Positions 24,901-35,967 of a stretch of 64,000 nt of DNA are shown piece after piece. The notes below the pieces were generated by a model. It was given only the letters and a program-made list of their open reading frames with translations. It was not told the DNA's origin and did no database searches. Source of the DNA: Rotaria sp. Silwood1. Its lineage: Eukaryota; Rotifera; Eurotatoria; Philodinida; Philodinidae. The position numbers were made by a program, and so were the translations under genes. Position 1 is the first letter of the stretch. The number at the start of each line of letters is the position of its first letter. The stretch is taken from contig CAJNOP010000385.1 of NCBI GenBank assembly GCA_905250075.1, forward strand, positions 40,270-104,269, given 5' to 3'.

Positions 24901-26086
24901 GTTTATAAAAGCGTAGAAAAGAAGGAAATGTCGAGAAAAATAATGGATTTGCGAAGCAATCAGCACAGCAAAAACCATTCATTTGTGAATCTATCTATAA
25001 CGCTTTTAATAATGCGAAAATACGTCTCGATTAAGAAAAAATTCGTCCATATGTCAAAATAATTTTACAAACTGAAAAATCAGATTGTATGAGATACTTT
25101 TTGAAATAAAAAATGAGCAATTTGATATTTAAAACAGAAGTATACGATAAAAATACACGAGATAATTAGCTAAAAAATATTTGAAAATTGGGCCTTCAGA
25201 CTTCAGAAGTTTTACTAATGATCAACACAAGTCGAATCAAATTACTGAAAAAAAAATGATCCGCCAGGACGTTTGTTTTTGAACTCATTAAGAATTAACT
25301 ACGCAAAAATGTCTTATACAGCTTATCGATCAACGTTAGAAATTACCCTAGTTCGAATGAAACTATATTTAAAATTTTTTTATCATTCATCGACTGTCGT
25401 GATCGTTTTCTATAAAGATAGAAGTTTCATTTCTGAGAAAAACGTTTCTGAATATTAAAATGTCTCCATTTTACCTATTCGAATTGTTTGGACCCGTTGA
25501 TCTACTGGAAATGTTTGATTGCTACTTTCTATTCCATCATATATTGGAATAGGAAGACGAACCAGTGTCATATTATAAACCGAGTCTGACGTCACGGGAC
25601 ACATAAATGTACACTTATCGGAAAGAAATCTGTTGCCGTTATCGTCATTGGAACAGTGAAAGGTAAGAAATGATGTTGCTTCGGTAACTTGTTCACAACC
25701 TGGTACAAAGATCGTTGCCGATGTTAGGTCATCGTTCAGTGCTCCGTCGAAACTCAGTAGATTCTTGAGAGGAAGTGGTTCAAGTGTAATGACAAATGTT
25801 TGATTTTTAATAGTTTGATCGTATCCACCCTTGCTACCAAATACAAATGCCCATTTTCGACCAGCATTATCCGTAATATTCTCACAAGTCACTTCAACAA
25901 TCGTTTTGTCTTTATCACGTGACACTGGCTTTACTTTGAATTTGGAGACGATTGAATCATTATGAAAGACAGCCAATGAATAAGAATTGTTTATAAAACA
26001 ATTGTACGTAATATGGCACACGAATTTGGTCGATGTACGACTGAGCACTTTGATGGGATTTGATTGAACAAGATCACAAGTTTTAC
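15932..26086 (-). CDS. modular FN3 single-pass receptor, RPTP-like ectodomain, no phosphatase (5' end not resolved)
   Basis: Thirteen exons join in frame: 26086-25475, 24554-23943, 19440-19141, 19078-18797, 18746-18563, 18117-18041, 17979-17821, 17763-17649, 17571-17464, 17411-17341, 16235-16103, 16043-16008, 15953-15932 (2,711 nt). All have GT-AG borders. The first two exons are each exactly 612 nt and encode related Cys-rich modules (shared TFVITLEPLPL). Next come two shorter NxT/Cys-rich modules, a fibronectin-III domain (18746-18041) and a juxtamembrane FN3-like segment resembling receptor tyrosine phosphatases (LFSSDNGILLKYLVYV). One helix (IAIPIIVIVLIIVGLIVW) is followed by a ~32-residue tail ending MQQTAN. 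Many N-glycosylation sites. No phosphatase or kinase domain follows. Known FN3 role: extracellular adhesion or ligand binding. The signal-peptide exon was not found; a possible upstream exon ends at a gtaagt near 26264. Confidence 0.75.
17104..17120. repeat. (CT)n microsatellite
   Basis: A short run of about eight CT units inside the intron preceding the membrane-helix exon of the receptor gene. Confidence 0.8.
19544..19776. mobile_element. hAT-type MITE with 47-bp TIRs and 8-bp TSD
   Basis: Termini cagagatggacaaa...tttgtccatctctg form 47-bp inverted repeats with three mismatches. The element is flanked by an exact 8-bp duplication TTATGAAC (19536-19543 and 19777-19784). It is 233 bp, GC-rich and non-coding. 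The CAGAG start and 8-bp duplication are typical of the hAT superfamily. It sits in the large intron between receptor exons 2 and 3. The perfect duplication implies a fairly recent insertion. Confidence 0.9.
19970..21185. repeat. large foldback element in receptor intron
   Basis: Bases about 19970-20300 and 20850-21185 are inverted copies of each other (roughly 75-85% by eye). Shared landmarks: ctaattacaaaataatt, ttctaatcaaaatatat, attttatttgaacaaca and gagaattatatttt. About 550 bp lies between the arms. No coding potential. The exact ends were not resolved. Confidence 0.7.
22575..22899. mobile_element. foldback/MITE-like element, about 325 bp
   Basis: Starts ctagtctactg and ends cagtggactag. 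Inverted arms exceed 110 bp with moderate divergence; both carry gaagtcaag followed by an A-rich run on one side and the complement on the other. It may carry a TA or CTAG target duplication. It contains no gene and lies in the receptor's large intron. Confidence 0.7.
23464..23518. repeat. short hairpin
   Basis: tatggcggctgataaac-ttttgcat and atgcaaacgtttgtcagccata form an imperfect stem with an eight-base loop. Possibly a remnant of a small inverted-repeat element. No gene is associated. Confidence 0.45.
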
Positions 26087-26618
26087 CTATAAGAACAAAG
26101 ATTCAAGTATGGTCCAGGTTTATGAATAATGAGAAATTATTTACCAGTCTGTTTAACTGTTGTTATCTCATCTGCGATTTTACAATTAGCATTCATAACA
26201 ATCTTTGTGAATAAATCTCAAAGTCTATGTATTCAGATATGTGAGATTAGACTTACCATCATGAAACAAACCTGCGTTAAATACCAATACCAAGAAATTT
26301 CCATGATTGTCATATATCAAATTATTGTTTGTATTACTGCTATTGTGTCTTTGCTCCTGGCTATAAACATAAAATGATCATTATTACTAAATCTATTCAG
26401 ATAAATGACAATATAAAAGAAGCCTATTACGGATAACGATCAGATGTGTGAATAATCTTTTCTCAATATCAAGAATGATGATAGAATTATTTCTTTCTAA
26501 AATAAAGATATTCTATAAAAGCAGTCATAAGTTATTGTCTATCATTGAACAAAATATCCGAATACAATGTCAATATATAATGCTATTATCATGTACTCTT
26601 CAAGGTTGTTGTTCATTA

Positions 26619-26668
26619 AGGGTGTGGGTTTGAATGAACGCAAGATTAACACCTACTCCCACACCCTC
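26619..26668. repeat. telomere-like G-arm/C-arm hairpin 5
   Basis: agggtgtggg and cccacaccct are a perfect 10-bp inverted pair around tttgaatgaacgcaagatta and a short linker. The spacer shares the pattern gaatgaa..gc.a.gatt with the hairpin at 4394. Confidence 0.7.
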
Positions 26669-27954
26669 ATGTCGATGTCTAATCACAGCCTAAAATATTG
26701 GTATCGATATTATCGTATTCAGATTTGTCAGCTCGAGGACTAATTATCATAACTATATATGACCACCTATTTGGACGAACGTATGCGACAAATTATCAGT
26801 CTTTAAAGTAGCTTTCAATTATCGTATTTAAACTGCATACCATTCGGCATGTTTTCCTATTAGTTTCGTCATCAAAATTACACGACTGTCCTATATATTT
26901 CTATCCAAGCTAATATATTCATTATGTATCTGTTCTTTAGTTTCAAAACATATAAAAATTAAAACTAATATTCATTTGATATAAATCTGCTTGTATGCTG
27001 GTGCCTGTACCATTTTTACAAAATTAATAGCTGTTTAACCTTCCCATGAACAGAGACTGATGATAAGAAAAACGAGCAAGCATGAGCTGTTAAGATACTT
27101 CTAGCGCCATTTAGGGCACGATGTCGATATAAAAATATTTAATTTTAGGAAAGAAAAGTATGTTCTATTATGCTAATAATGTTGTTTAAGAAGAATAGTT
27201 CTGGAGTGGTAAAATAGGTTCCAGAACAGCACTATCCATATACAAATTTCGATCCAAAAAACCACTATTAATACTTTTATTATTTGTTCATCAAGTAGAA
27301 ACAGCACATACAAATAAACCCTTTTAAGTGACTATAAGTATACTTAACTTAAAAGTACATTTTGATTACTCCTGAAAACACTAAAAAATACTGATACTAC
27401 CATACGTTTAATTGATAAAGTAGCTTAAATACTTTGTAGTAAGCAAGCTATTAATTATGAAAAAGAATCACTAATAGACAATCAGTACTCCCATGATGGA
27501 GTAAAAGACCTTGATTTTTCTACTCATACTGGTAAAATCGATTATTACCTACAACGACTCACTTACAACGCTGTTCTATCTATAGTTTATCCCTTCTGAT
27601 AAAAATGTGAAAGTCGCATCTGTTGGCATCTACTATTATTCAATATTCTTTAATACTATGAGAACAGAAATATATGATTCTTTCTAGTGATTAGCTATTA
27701 CCGATGATCAGTCATTATTATCGACTATCCATGTCCCTTTAACTATCATGATTTGTTGTTCTCTCATAAATGCGTGTTACAGTGATATCGCAAGTATACA
27801 TATCCACTATCTGGTGTTATTCTCTACTCTCCTTTATCTTTAATACGCCTCTGTTATGTTTTTCATTCTTTACATATTCACCTACAGTGCATATTTAGTT
27901 TATTTCATTCGTTCTGAAGTCAAGATTAAAGTGCATACCTACAGGATAGAAGCA

Positions 27955-28023
27955 TGGGTGTCGATGTGAGTGTGGGTGTGGAGGTGATCTAGTTATCTTC
28001 CGACACATCCACACACACGCCCC
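27955..28023. repeat. telomere-like G-arm/C-arm repeat 6
   Basis: G-rich tgggtgtcgatgtgagtgtg and ggtgtggaggtg are followed after about 20 bases by C-rich cgacacatccacacacacgc. Confidence 0.65.
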
Positions 28024-30884
28024 AGATCGTTTGCTCATCATCTCTGCCTTTCTTTCATTATGGGCTGAATATTGATGTAAATGCGTAAATCAGTAAATGC
28101 ATCGCTGGCACACGAATGATACCAATGTGAATCAAATTGTATGTTCGCAATAACGATGCGAACAAAAATAACCGCAATTTTCTTTTTTCACCTTTGCTTT
28201 TAAGCACTCAGCAAGAGACAAAATACTCACACATATAATTTCGCAAAACATGAATTTTTTGAGTCACATTGCGTAAACATGTTTGCTTCGTTCCAAAGTA
28301 AAAGTTATAGGGTTTTTACCGTGATGAAAACAACAGCAATGTAAATTTGTGAGTCACAATATATATTTATGCGTGATCGAATGGTAAGAACACATGTAAA
28401 TCTAGAAACGTCTATTGAATTATTGATTAACCAATGAACTATGAATATTTCTCTTAAAAACAACATGAAAATTGGGGCGAACAATTGTTGTTAACGAATA
28501 TTTGCTTGTTTTAAATCAATGGATATGCGTCACTGAATGAAAGTCAAATTTCAGTTCGATCAGATATTTACACAGTCGAATGAAATAACATCTTTTTGTT
28601 TCTTACTAGCGCACGGTTTGAAACTATAAATTTTTTCAAAGAGTTTATCTTATTGATTCAAACAAGTACTCAATCTATCTCATACAAGGACTAATAAAGA
28701 AAGCAAAGAGGCTTTTCCTTTGACCATTTCCATAAAGAATTTTCTAAAGACATAACTTTATTATTTCTTTTTTGTAAGATAATTGATATTTCAGAGTATA
28801 TTGTGTGAATAATCAACACATTTAGTTGCTTTGAAAGAGATCGTAAAAGCTGAGAGTATGGGAAAATATGGGTTTAGACAGTATCCAGACTAAAAACCCA
28901 CATCTTACTATTAAGAATCTGTGGCTGCCCAATTACTAATTAATGGCAACTACACTTATGTTGAACTGTATAATTCCAAAAGACAATTGATATGTTATAT
29001 TTGAAAAAGTTAGTTCTGTTCAACTTTTCATACATATCTCTTGCTGTATTACGTGACCAAGTTCGCTAACTTATTGAATTAGTCGTAATGTACATCGAGG
29101 AATCAATTTAATGCTGTTCTTTGGATAGTTCTTAAGTAGTGATAAAAACTCGATCCGGACTACTTCCACTATAGAAAAGCCAAATTTGAGAATAAATTGG
29201 ATCTAGTGAATACAGATGATGGTCTTTTCAATGCATATTAAAAAAAAATGAAAATCTTAAATATTGATCGGTGCCTCGACTTCTTAGCTCTCTCATCAAC
29301 TCTCTCTTGAGACACTGAAAAGAAAATTGCATTCCTCCATCTTGGTCACTTCTGATCAAACTTTATAAAAAGAATCATTATTTTTCCAAAATATCCTCTA
29401 CCTATCAAGAAATTGGATTGAGGAGTTTTAAGAAATCGATTGCAGATACGGATTCTCCCATCCCGTGTACATTCGGTGAAAGTTTTGCAAAAACTTGTTT
29501 AATCCTCGAAATACTCTTTCTTAATCCGAAAGATCAGATGATAAATTCCCAGTTTCTTGTTATCTAGCAAGATCACGATAGCTTTCCTACTCTAGATGAA
29601 AGTATTAATTAATAATATTGAATTAAGTTTCAATTCATTCAAAGTAGTAAGAACTCATTAGTATAACAGTATAGACCAGTTGATAGTTTATGAAGCAAAC
29701 TATGGTACCATATCAAGTAGTTCAATGTATATGATATTTAATAGATACTTCACCGTACTTTAAAGTACAAAAGTATCATGTTTTCTCCTAGACACCATTC
29801 TACATCCTTCATCGTAAAAGAGCAGAAGGTTTTGATATTAAAATATATTTAAGCTTTGGTTCACTATTATAACAATGGATTTTTACAAATAAATCTTATA
29901 TTTATTGACCAAATTCAAGAAAAAACAATAGTCAGACAAATAAATATAGCTATTGAAGATATTTTGTTTTAAATTTATTTTTTTTATCTGATTTGATAGC
30001 TTTTAATAATTCTTCATTATTGTCATACTAAATCTTCTATCATTTATTAAATGCTTTATTTGTGAAAATGTTTATTCAATATAAGCATTACTGCAAGTTA
30101 ATGAAAATAAATAACAAATGAGCCTCTTAAAATTTGGTGATTTGTTGAAAGAAAATAAGAACATCCATAACTGATCAGTTCTTATTATTTTGTTGCCAGT
30201 TGAACAATCATCATCAGCTTCTTTTGCATCATCACATTACGTTCACTACTGCTATATTATTTATAAAAAAAAAGAATAAATCAAAGACATCACCAACTAT
30301 TGATAAGAATTCTCTTTATATTATAAAAATAACCTTTCGAATATAAAATATTGGACGAAAATATAAATAGCACAATATTAAAAAAGAAGAATTTTTCTGC
30401 TAAAAACAGACAAAGTAGCAGGTCTGGTTATGCATTTTTGTTTTTCAAGGATCTTTTCATTCTGTTCAAGTAGGCGACCTATTTGATTGACTGAGAGAAA
30501 AAGAAAAGAATAATTTTTTATTTTTCATACATTTACAATATCACTCCATAGAAACAAAATAAGAACTTTCATAATTATAATAGTCATATTAATGGAGCTG
30601 AAGGGAAAGAAAGAAATTTTGAATGTGCACATACCGTTGCATGACATTGTAGACGATTGAAAGAACGAGTTTTTGAGTTACACGCAATCAGAATAATGAA
30701 TAAAACCTTCATTTGAGTGAAAACTAACAACATTTTAAGACTATATTCGGAAAATAGTAAGCTTAACTTCAAAAGAAATTCAGCTTTCTTGCTGAATGAG
30801 ACCGTTCTTTTTATCATTAAAGCAAAAGAGAAGATGAATGATCCTTCTTTTTATTTGATTTGCTAGATATTTCAAAACATAATA

Positions 30885-31149
30885 ATGTCGGAAACCAAAG
30901 AGTGGTCTGAATTGGTTGGACAAACATTTGAAGCAGCATCTCAAATAATTTTACAATTCGATAGCAGTAGGTTGAACTATTCAATATACATTTATTTTTT
31001 CTTTTCCGTATCTTGTTTTCACGATAGTCTTAAAACCATACAATGCAAGGAATGGAATACAAAATGAAAAGTTCGATCCAAATCGTGTCGTATGTGTTAC
31101 AAATAATGATGATATTGTAATTGAAGTTCCATCTTATACTTATCCATAA
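30885..31149 (+). CDS. potato inhibitor I-family serine protease inhibitor
   Basis: Exons 30885-30966 and 31028-31149 (intron 61 bp, GT-AG) encode 67 residues. The protein starts MSETKEWSELVGQTFEAASQ and ends NRVVCVTNNDDIVIEVPSYT-YP. This matches the eglin/potato-inhibitor-I plan: W-x-E-L-V-G near the N-terminus, a helix, an exposed binding loop, then the N-R-V....V-x-x-V-P core. The family (MEROPS I13) blocks chymotrypsin/subtilisin-type proteases with a rigid reactive-site loop. By alignment the P1 position falls at or near the Glu of NEKFDPNRV, unlike the Leu of eglin c. Only the first of the two usual loop-supporting arginines is kept. No signal peptide, so probably cytosolic. The loop assignment is inferred by eye. 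Confidence 0.7.
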
Positions 31150-33689
31150 AGTATAATAATAATTAAAACTTGAAAAACTTTTTAGTTAGAAACAATACAA
31201 ATTTTTGCTTTATAAGATCATACAAGTATAAATAATGTAACTGTCATTTGTCTTACATGTTTATTTTTATTCGAATATCAATTAAAAAAAATTAATTACT
31301 GTCATTGATGTGTGAACAAATGAAATAGACACCAAGATAAGTCTGAATATATGTTGATGCATACTGCGAAGCTCAATTTTGGTATGAATATACTCTGATG
31401 AAATCGATGTATTTTGTGATTCACAAACCTATCGGTCGACCTGTTGAACATAGAGCAGTAGTGAGTATTTACAAAACTAATAGGAAAATTGATTCGTATT
31501 AGTAATAATGACTGTTAGGATATATAGATCTTTTTTGATCCCAAAAAAAAAAAATATTACTATTCATTATTGAAATAACAATAAAAAAAAAGTTAATTTG
31601 AAGTTATATTTGTTGAAAAAATTTTGTTCAAAATTAACATTCTATGAATGTGTTCTTTATCAATGTAAATTATGGACGCATACGACTAAATGTCTTCTTA
31701 TAAATGAAACAGATTGTCAAGAAAATTTCTGTTTACTTGAAATCTTATTGAGAACCTTTTGAACGCATGAAAACTATTGTTTATTACACTTTGTGTATAA
31801 TATTTATCGCATAAATTTTTGTATTTAGCACTCAATAAGAATTTCAGATTGTGTTACTCAATCTTTCAAGACGTTATGAGTGTCTTTGTAGCATCGCTCA
31901 CATCCACATCTTTTCAGATCGTATTTTTTGCGAAAGTTTATTTGTTGCCAATAATAATTTCTGTGTACAACAATCTATTTCTACATAAATTCTTCTTTCA
32001 TATTAAGTTATTGTCTATTTTAATATATATTATTTATTCATTCGTTGATTCAAGAAATCGAAAATTAGATTATATCAAGGAGATTGTTCAGGTTTTTATC
32101 TAGACTAAGACGCCTACTTATGAGCAAAATATGAGCTCAAACGTCTGTTATCAATTAAATACGTTTCCTCGCTCGTTGAAAAAAAAATTGAAAGTTAACG
32201 AATCATGTCACAAAGTTGAAAGCAACTGAAAACTTATCGAAGGAAATATTCGTTAACTGCTCTGATTCTGAAAAATTTGATAAGTAGCATTCAGTACAGT
32301 CATAGCTGGCAAGCTCAGTCTTGCGTTAGATCAATAGAGTAAAAGCTAGGCTGTCAACCCATTATATTATAGTTGAGAAAGTATATTGTTTTCAAAAACA
32401 ATTAAGGTCATCTTATGAACTTAGGGCTTATCCCAGAAAAGAACCGAATGGAATTTTTCGTCGGATTTGTTAAAAGATAGAGCAACTTCGAATCTGAATA
32501 GTGCTTTAAATTCGAGTTTTATTTCTCTTTTTGTTTCAAAGTTATTCGAAAAATGACCATAGCCATTCAACTCTGATATGAACATTAAAGAAAGTAAACT
32601 ATTTTTCAACACTTTTTGGGTACTTGGCTGAGTTGTTTTTTATTATATTCTGATGCCTTCTGATATTTGTAATATTTATGACCTATTTTCTGCAAATTAT
32701 AATAAATAGTTGATTGTGCGGTGTCGGTAGACCAATGTCATAACATTTAATTATATTATAAATTATTCTTCTTATCAAACCTTCTTTCATAAAATGTTTT
32801 AATATATCACTTTTTTTGCAAATTATTGTTCTATCCAAGCATAATATGGAGATGCTACGAAGATCAGCCATTTTCACAACAAATGATCGATCGAGAAATG
32901 TGAAATTAATAGTACAGATACAAGATAAGTTAAGCGATGTAACCAATAGTAAAACTATTCTGATAGCTTTTGTGAATATGTTTCAGTCTTCAAACTTCTG
33001 TGAAAAAAGCTTTTCAATCATCCGTTATTTTGTCCATATTCGTACAGTACAGATTCTTTTTGAATAGATTGAAGATATATGGACTTAAAGTTGAATGCAA
33101 CAAAACATTGCGAACATATATATTGCGAAAAATGCTTCATTCACTGATTCACCAAAGACTTGGTCGATCAACACATTTATCTAGAGTAGAGACCTTTCTC
33201 AGATGAACAAACATATGTAGGAGGTACAGAAAAAACAATAAGTTAGCGCTATGATGAATCCCACCAAAATATTCTCGAGTATGGATGTAATTTGTATAAT
33301 TCTTATTGGAGAAAGATATACTCGTAAAAAAAACACCTAGAAATTAGTATGAAGAATGGTGACGATCTTTTAATAGGGCAGTAGATCTTATTCAATTACA
33401 TTTTTGTTGATCTCTAAAAATCAATATATTGTCCGACTTCAGTAGATGACTCGATAACTATCTAATCTATTTCATTGAAGCTCAACTTATTGACGTTTGT
33501 TTCCGTTCAATAACGATACATTGAGAGTTTTGCAAGGAAGTTAGATGTGAGCATAGAAAGTCATCAGTCATTTTTTTAAACATTGTTTCCGATGCAAAAT
33601 AAGCCACAAGACAAACTCTATCGCATTTGTCTCCGGTTGATTTATTCGCAAAAAAGATGAGATTATGATACTGTATTCAGCTGCCATCT
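31150..33689. other. intergenic, no gene seen
   Basis: AT-rich. Open frames up to 94 codons have no recognisable domain or splice context. Confidence 0.5.
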
Positions 33690-34040
33690 ATAACAGAGTG
33701 ACACTGATGCAATAGAGTGCTACGAGTGGCTGCTTCTGATGTTGGAAAAAAGTGAAACTCATATTACCGTGGGAGAATTTTGAAGGAAGTCTTCGAAAGA
33801 AAAAAATACCATATGCGTAATCAGCGTAGTCAATTACACCCGTTCCTGTCGAGACCTTACCTTTGACTCTAAGTAAAACTCTTTCTTGCAGACAAAAAAA
33901 AAACAAAACTAACAGAAAAAAATAATCGCTTTGCACACGCGTGACGTTATAAATGCTCTTATCTGCGAATTATTCTTCCTCTTTTGTTCTTGTACGTCAC
34001 CCCTATTTTTCATCAAGTCTTTGTTGCATCTATTAGACGT
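33690..34040 (-). repeat. inverted copy of the NO VEIN-like gene's promoter region
   Basis: The reverse complement of this stretch matches 35620-35930 over about 300 bp. Shared segments in order: tagatgcaacaaa, aagaggaag.ataattc, ataagagcatttata, cttagagtca, tctcgacagg.acgg and gtaattga. The copy lacks a matching intact first exon. It has a possible 82-codon open frame with no support as a gene. Confidence 0.7.
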
Positions 34041-35619
34041 TTACGAGCGCTAAGGCAAGAGAGAGACAATATTGAAAAACAAAGTAAAACACTAAATTAT
34101 AAAAGTTCTAGTTGAAAAAGAATAACTGTATAGATAAAAAAAGTTTTTCTTTTTATTACAGTTAAATTATGTTTCATTGAGCATTTATCATAAGATATTT
34201 TTGCTTCTGTTATAAATATTTTTATCAATCGATTTGCTATCGATTAATGTTAATATTGAAACTTTTGAAAGAATAATATATATTCGTTCATGATAATAAT
34301 ATTGAATATCGTTGAAATTGTCTAAATTTTTTTTCAAGTTAAACATGTAAGAATAGCAGCGGTATTCATTTTAATTTTATATTGATTCAATAAGCATTAA
34401 ATCAATATAAACATAAAACACTACCAAAATTCGTAGTTGACTTTAAAAATATGTATTTCATATTATTCAACAATACTTTTGAGAAAAATTTCTTAACGTA
34501 AATCATAATAATTGTCGTTTATTTATTTTCGCTTCATATCTTAGTCTCTTAGTGCATAAATAGTTTCTTAACGAAACGTTTTTTTTCTTCTAGGCTGTCT
34601 TCTGACACATACATATGCAGAATGAAGTTAATGAAATTTTAGAATTTCATAATATTGACTTATTTCTACAACTTTGAAATATAAATAAGTATGAAAAGTT
34701 ATCATACTTGGTTAAGTAAAGATGCTCAACGAAAGAAATTCAACAGTACTAAAAACAGAATAAAATATAACTCGGAAATCGATCAATAGTAGTAATATGA
34801 AAGACTATTGTGAAATATGTATCAAAATAATAATAAATTAAATTTGATATATCTTCGACAAAATAACTTAATCTTTTAGTTATTCTCATTTCATAATAAA
34901 ACAGTAAAATACTATTTGAGCTATTTATCATCAACATATATCTTTTTTTCTGGCAAGCAATAGTAGTGTTACTCAATAAGAACGAGAACAAACGAAAGAT
35001 ATGTCAACACATACATAATCAGATGACGATTCATTAAAAAAATGAAAATAACTTCAATAGAAAAAAACCATAAAACCGAAGAATTAGTTTCTTAATCAAA
35101 TTTAAAAGATTCTCATTTACTATAGATGATTAGATAACTTTTTTTTCCTTATGATAGTGAAATCTTGGCCCAAGACATTCGTATTATATATAGTTATTGA
35201 GTTGCATCGTCGTAATCTGTACACGCAAAATTAGCATTCGAACGGTAAAAGAATATTTATCAAACAATCGACTCCAAAGAAAGAGAACAACGTTTAACGT
35301 CTTAGTACAAAGGTTTCAAAAAGATTTTTGTTTTTCTTTTATTGATAAATGAATGTTAGAAAATATTCTAAAACAATAAAAAATAAAATACATGCTATGA
35401 ATTATAATCAAACGTTTTATGTTTCTGGATGTTTCTAATAACATTGCTTTTATTAAACCAGCATAAATAGAAATTCTCAAACATATCAAACATTTTTTTG
35501 TTTTATTTTTGTTTGACATAACAATAAAAACAAGATCATTTTTTTCCTAGTTTCTATTTCTAATTCATTTTTCAATATATATGAATTTTGTAGTAATTGA
35601 TGATGATATTGTATTTGAA
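34041..35619. other. intergenic, no gene seen
   Basis: Strongly AT-rich DNA between the two inverted copies of the promoter sequence. No convincing gene. Confidence 0.5.
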
Positions 35620-35898
35620 TGTTCACTAGATGCAACAAACACTTGATCAGAAAGAAGGATCATATACAAGAAAGAAAGAGGAAGTATAATTCACACATAA
35701 GAGCATTTATAAGGTGATGCTTGTGCGAAGCGGTTATCTTTTTTCTATCCTCTTTGTTTTTTTTGTAAAAGAAAAGCTTTGCTTAGAGTCAGAGTGTACT
35801 CTTTCGAGATCTCGACAGGGACGGACGTAATTGACCACGCTGATTACTCATATGCCGAGTGATATTTTATGAGTTGGAAAAAATACTCTTAACGTCGA

Positions 35899-35908
35899 TA
35901 TATAAAAG
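35899..35908 (+). promoter_or_regulatory. TATA box candidate
   Basis: tatataaaag lies 60 bp upstream of the ATG at 35968, at a suitable distance for a short 5' UTR. It sits within the ~300-bp block that also exists as an inverted copy at 33690-34040. Confidence 0.45.
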
Positions 35909-35967
35909 CTCTCAGAAGTTACGCTTATACACGCACTTTTTTCATTTTGTTTCAGTGATTCATCGCC

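Larger units (their letters stand above)
26087..30884. other. gene-poor interval
   Basis: About 4.8 kb between the receptor gene and the protease-inhibitor gene. It must contain the receptor's missing 5' exon(s) and promoter. Two telomere-like repeats are present (26619, 27955). Otherwise only AT-rich sequence with short open frames. Around 30420-30730 the minus strand shows splice-like signals and short coding-looking pieces (ATG with a hydrophobic start at about 30711), but the phases do not join, so no gene is called. Confidence 0.45.

Noticed and set aside
26264..26376. Candidate upstream exon of the FN3 receptor, minus strand
   Set aside because: It ends in phase 1 before gtaagt, as required, but has no start codon or clear signal peptide, so it was not added to the gene.
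30420..30730. Small secreted two-exon gene on the minus strand
   Set aside because: Good donor and acceptor are present, but joining them in the signal-peptide frame gives a stop within four codons.
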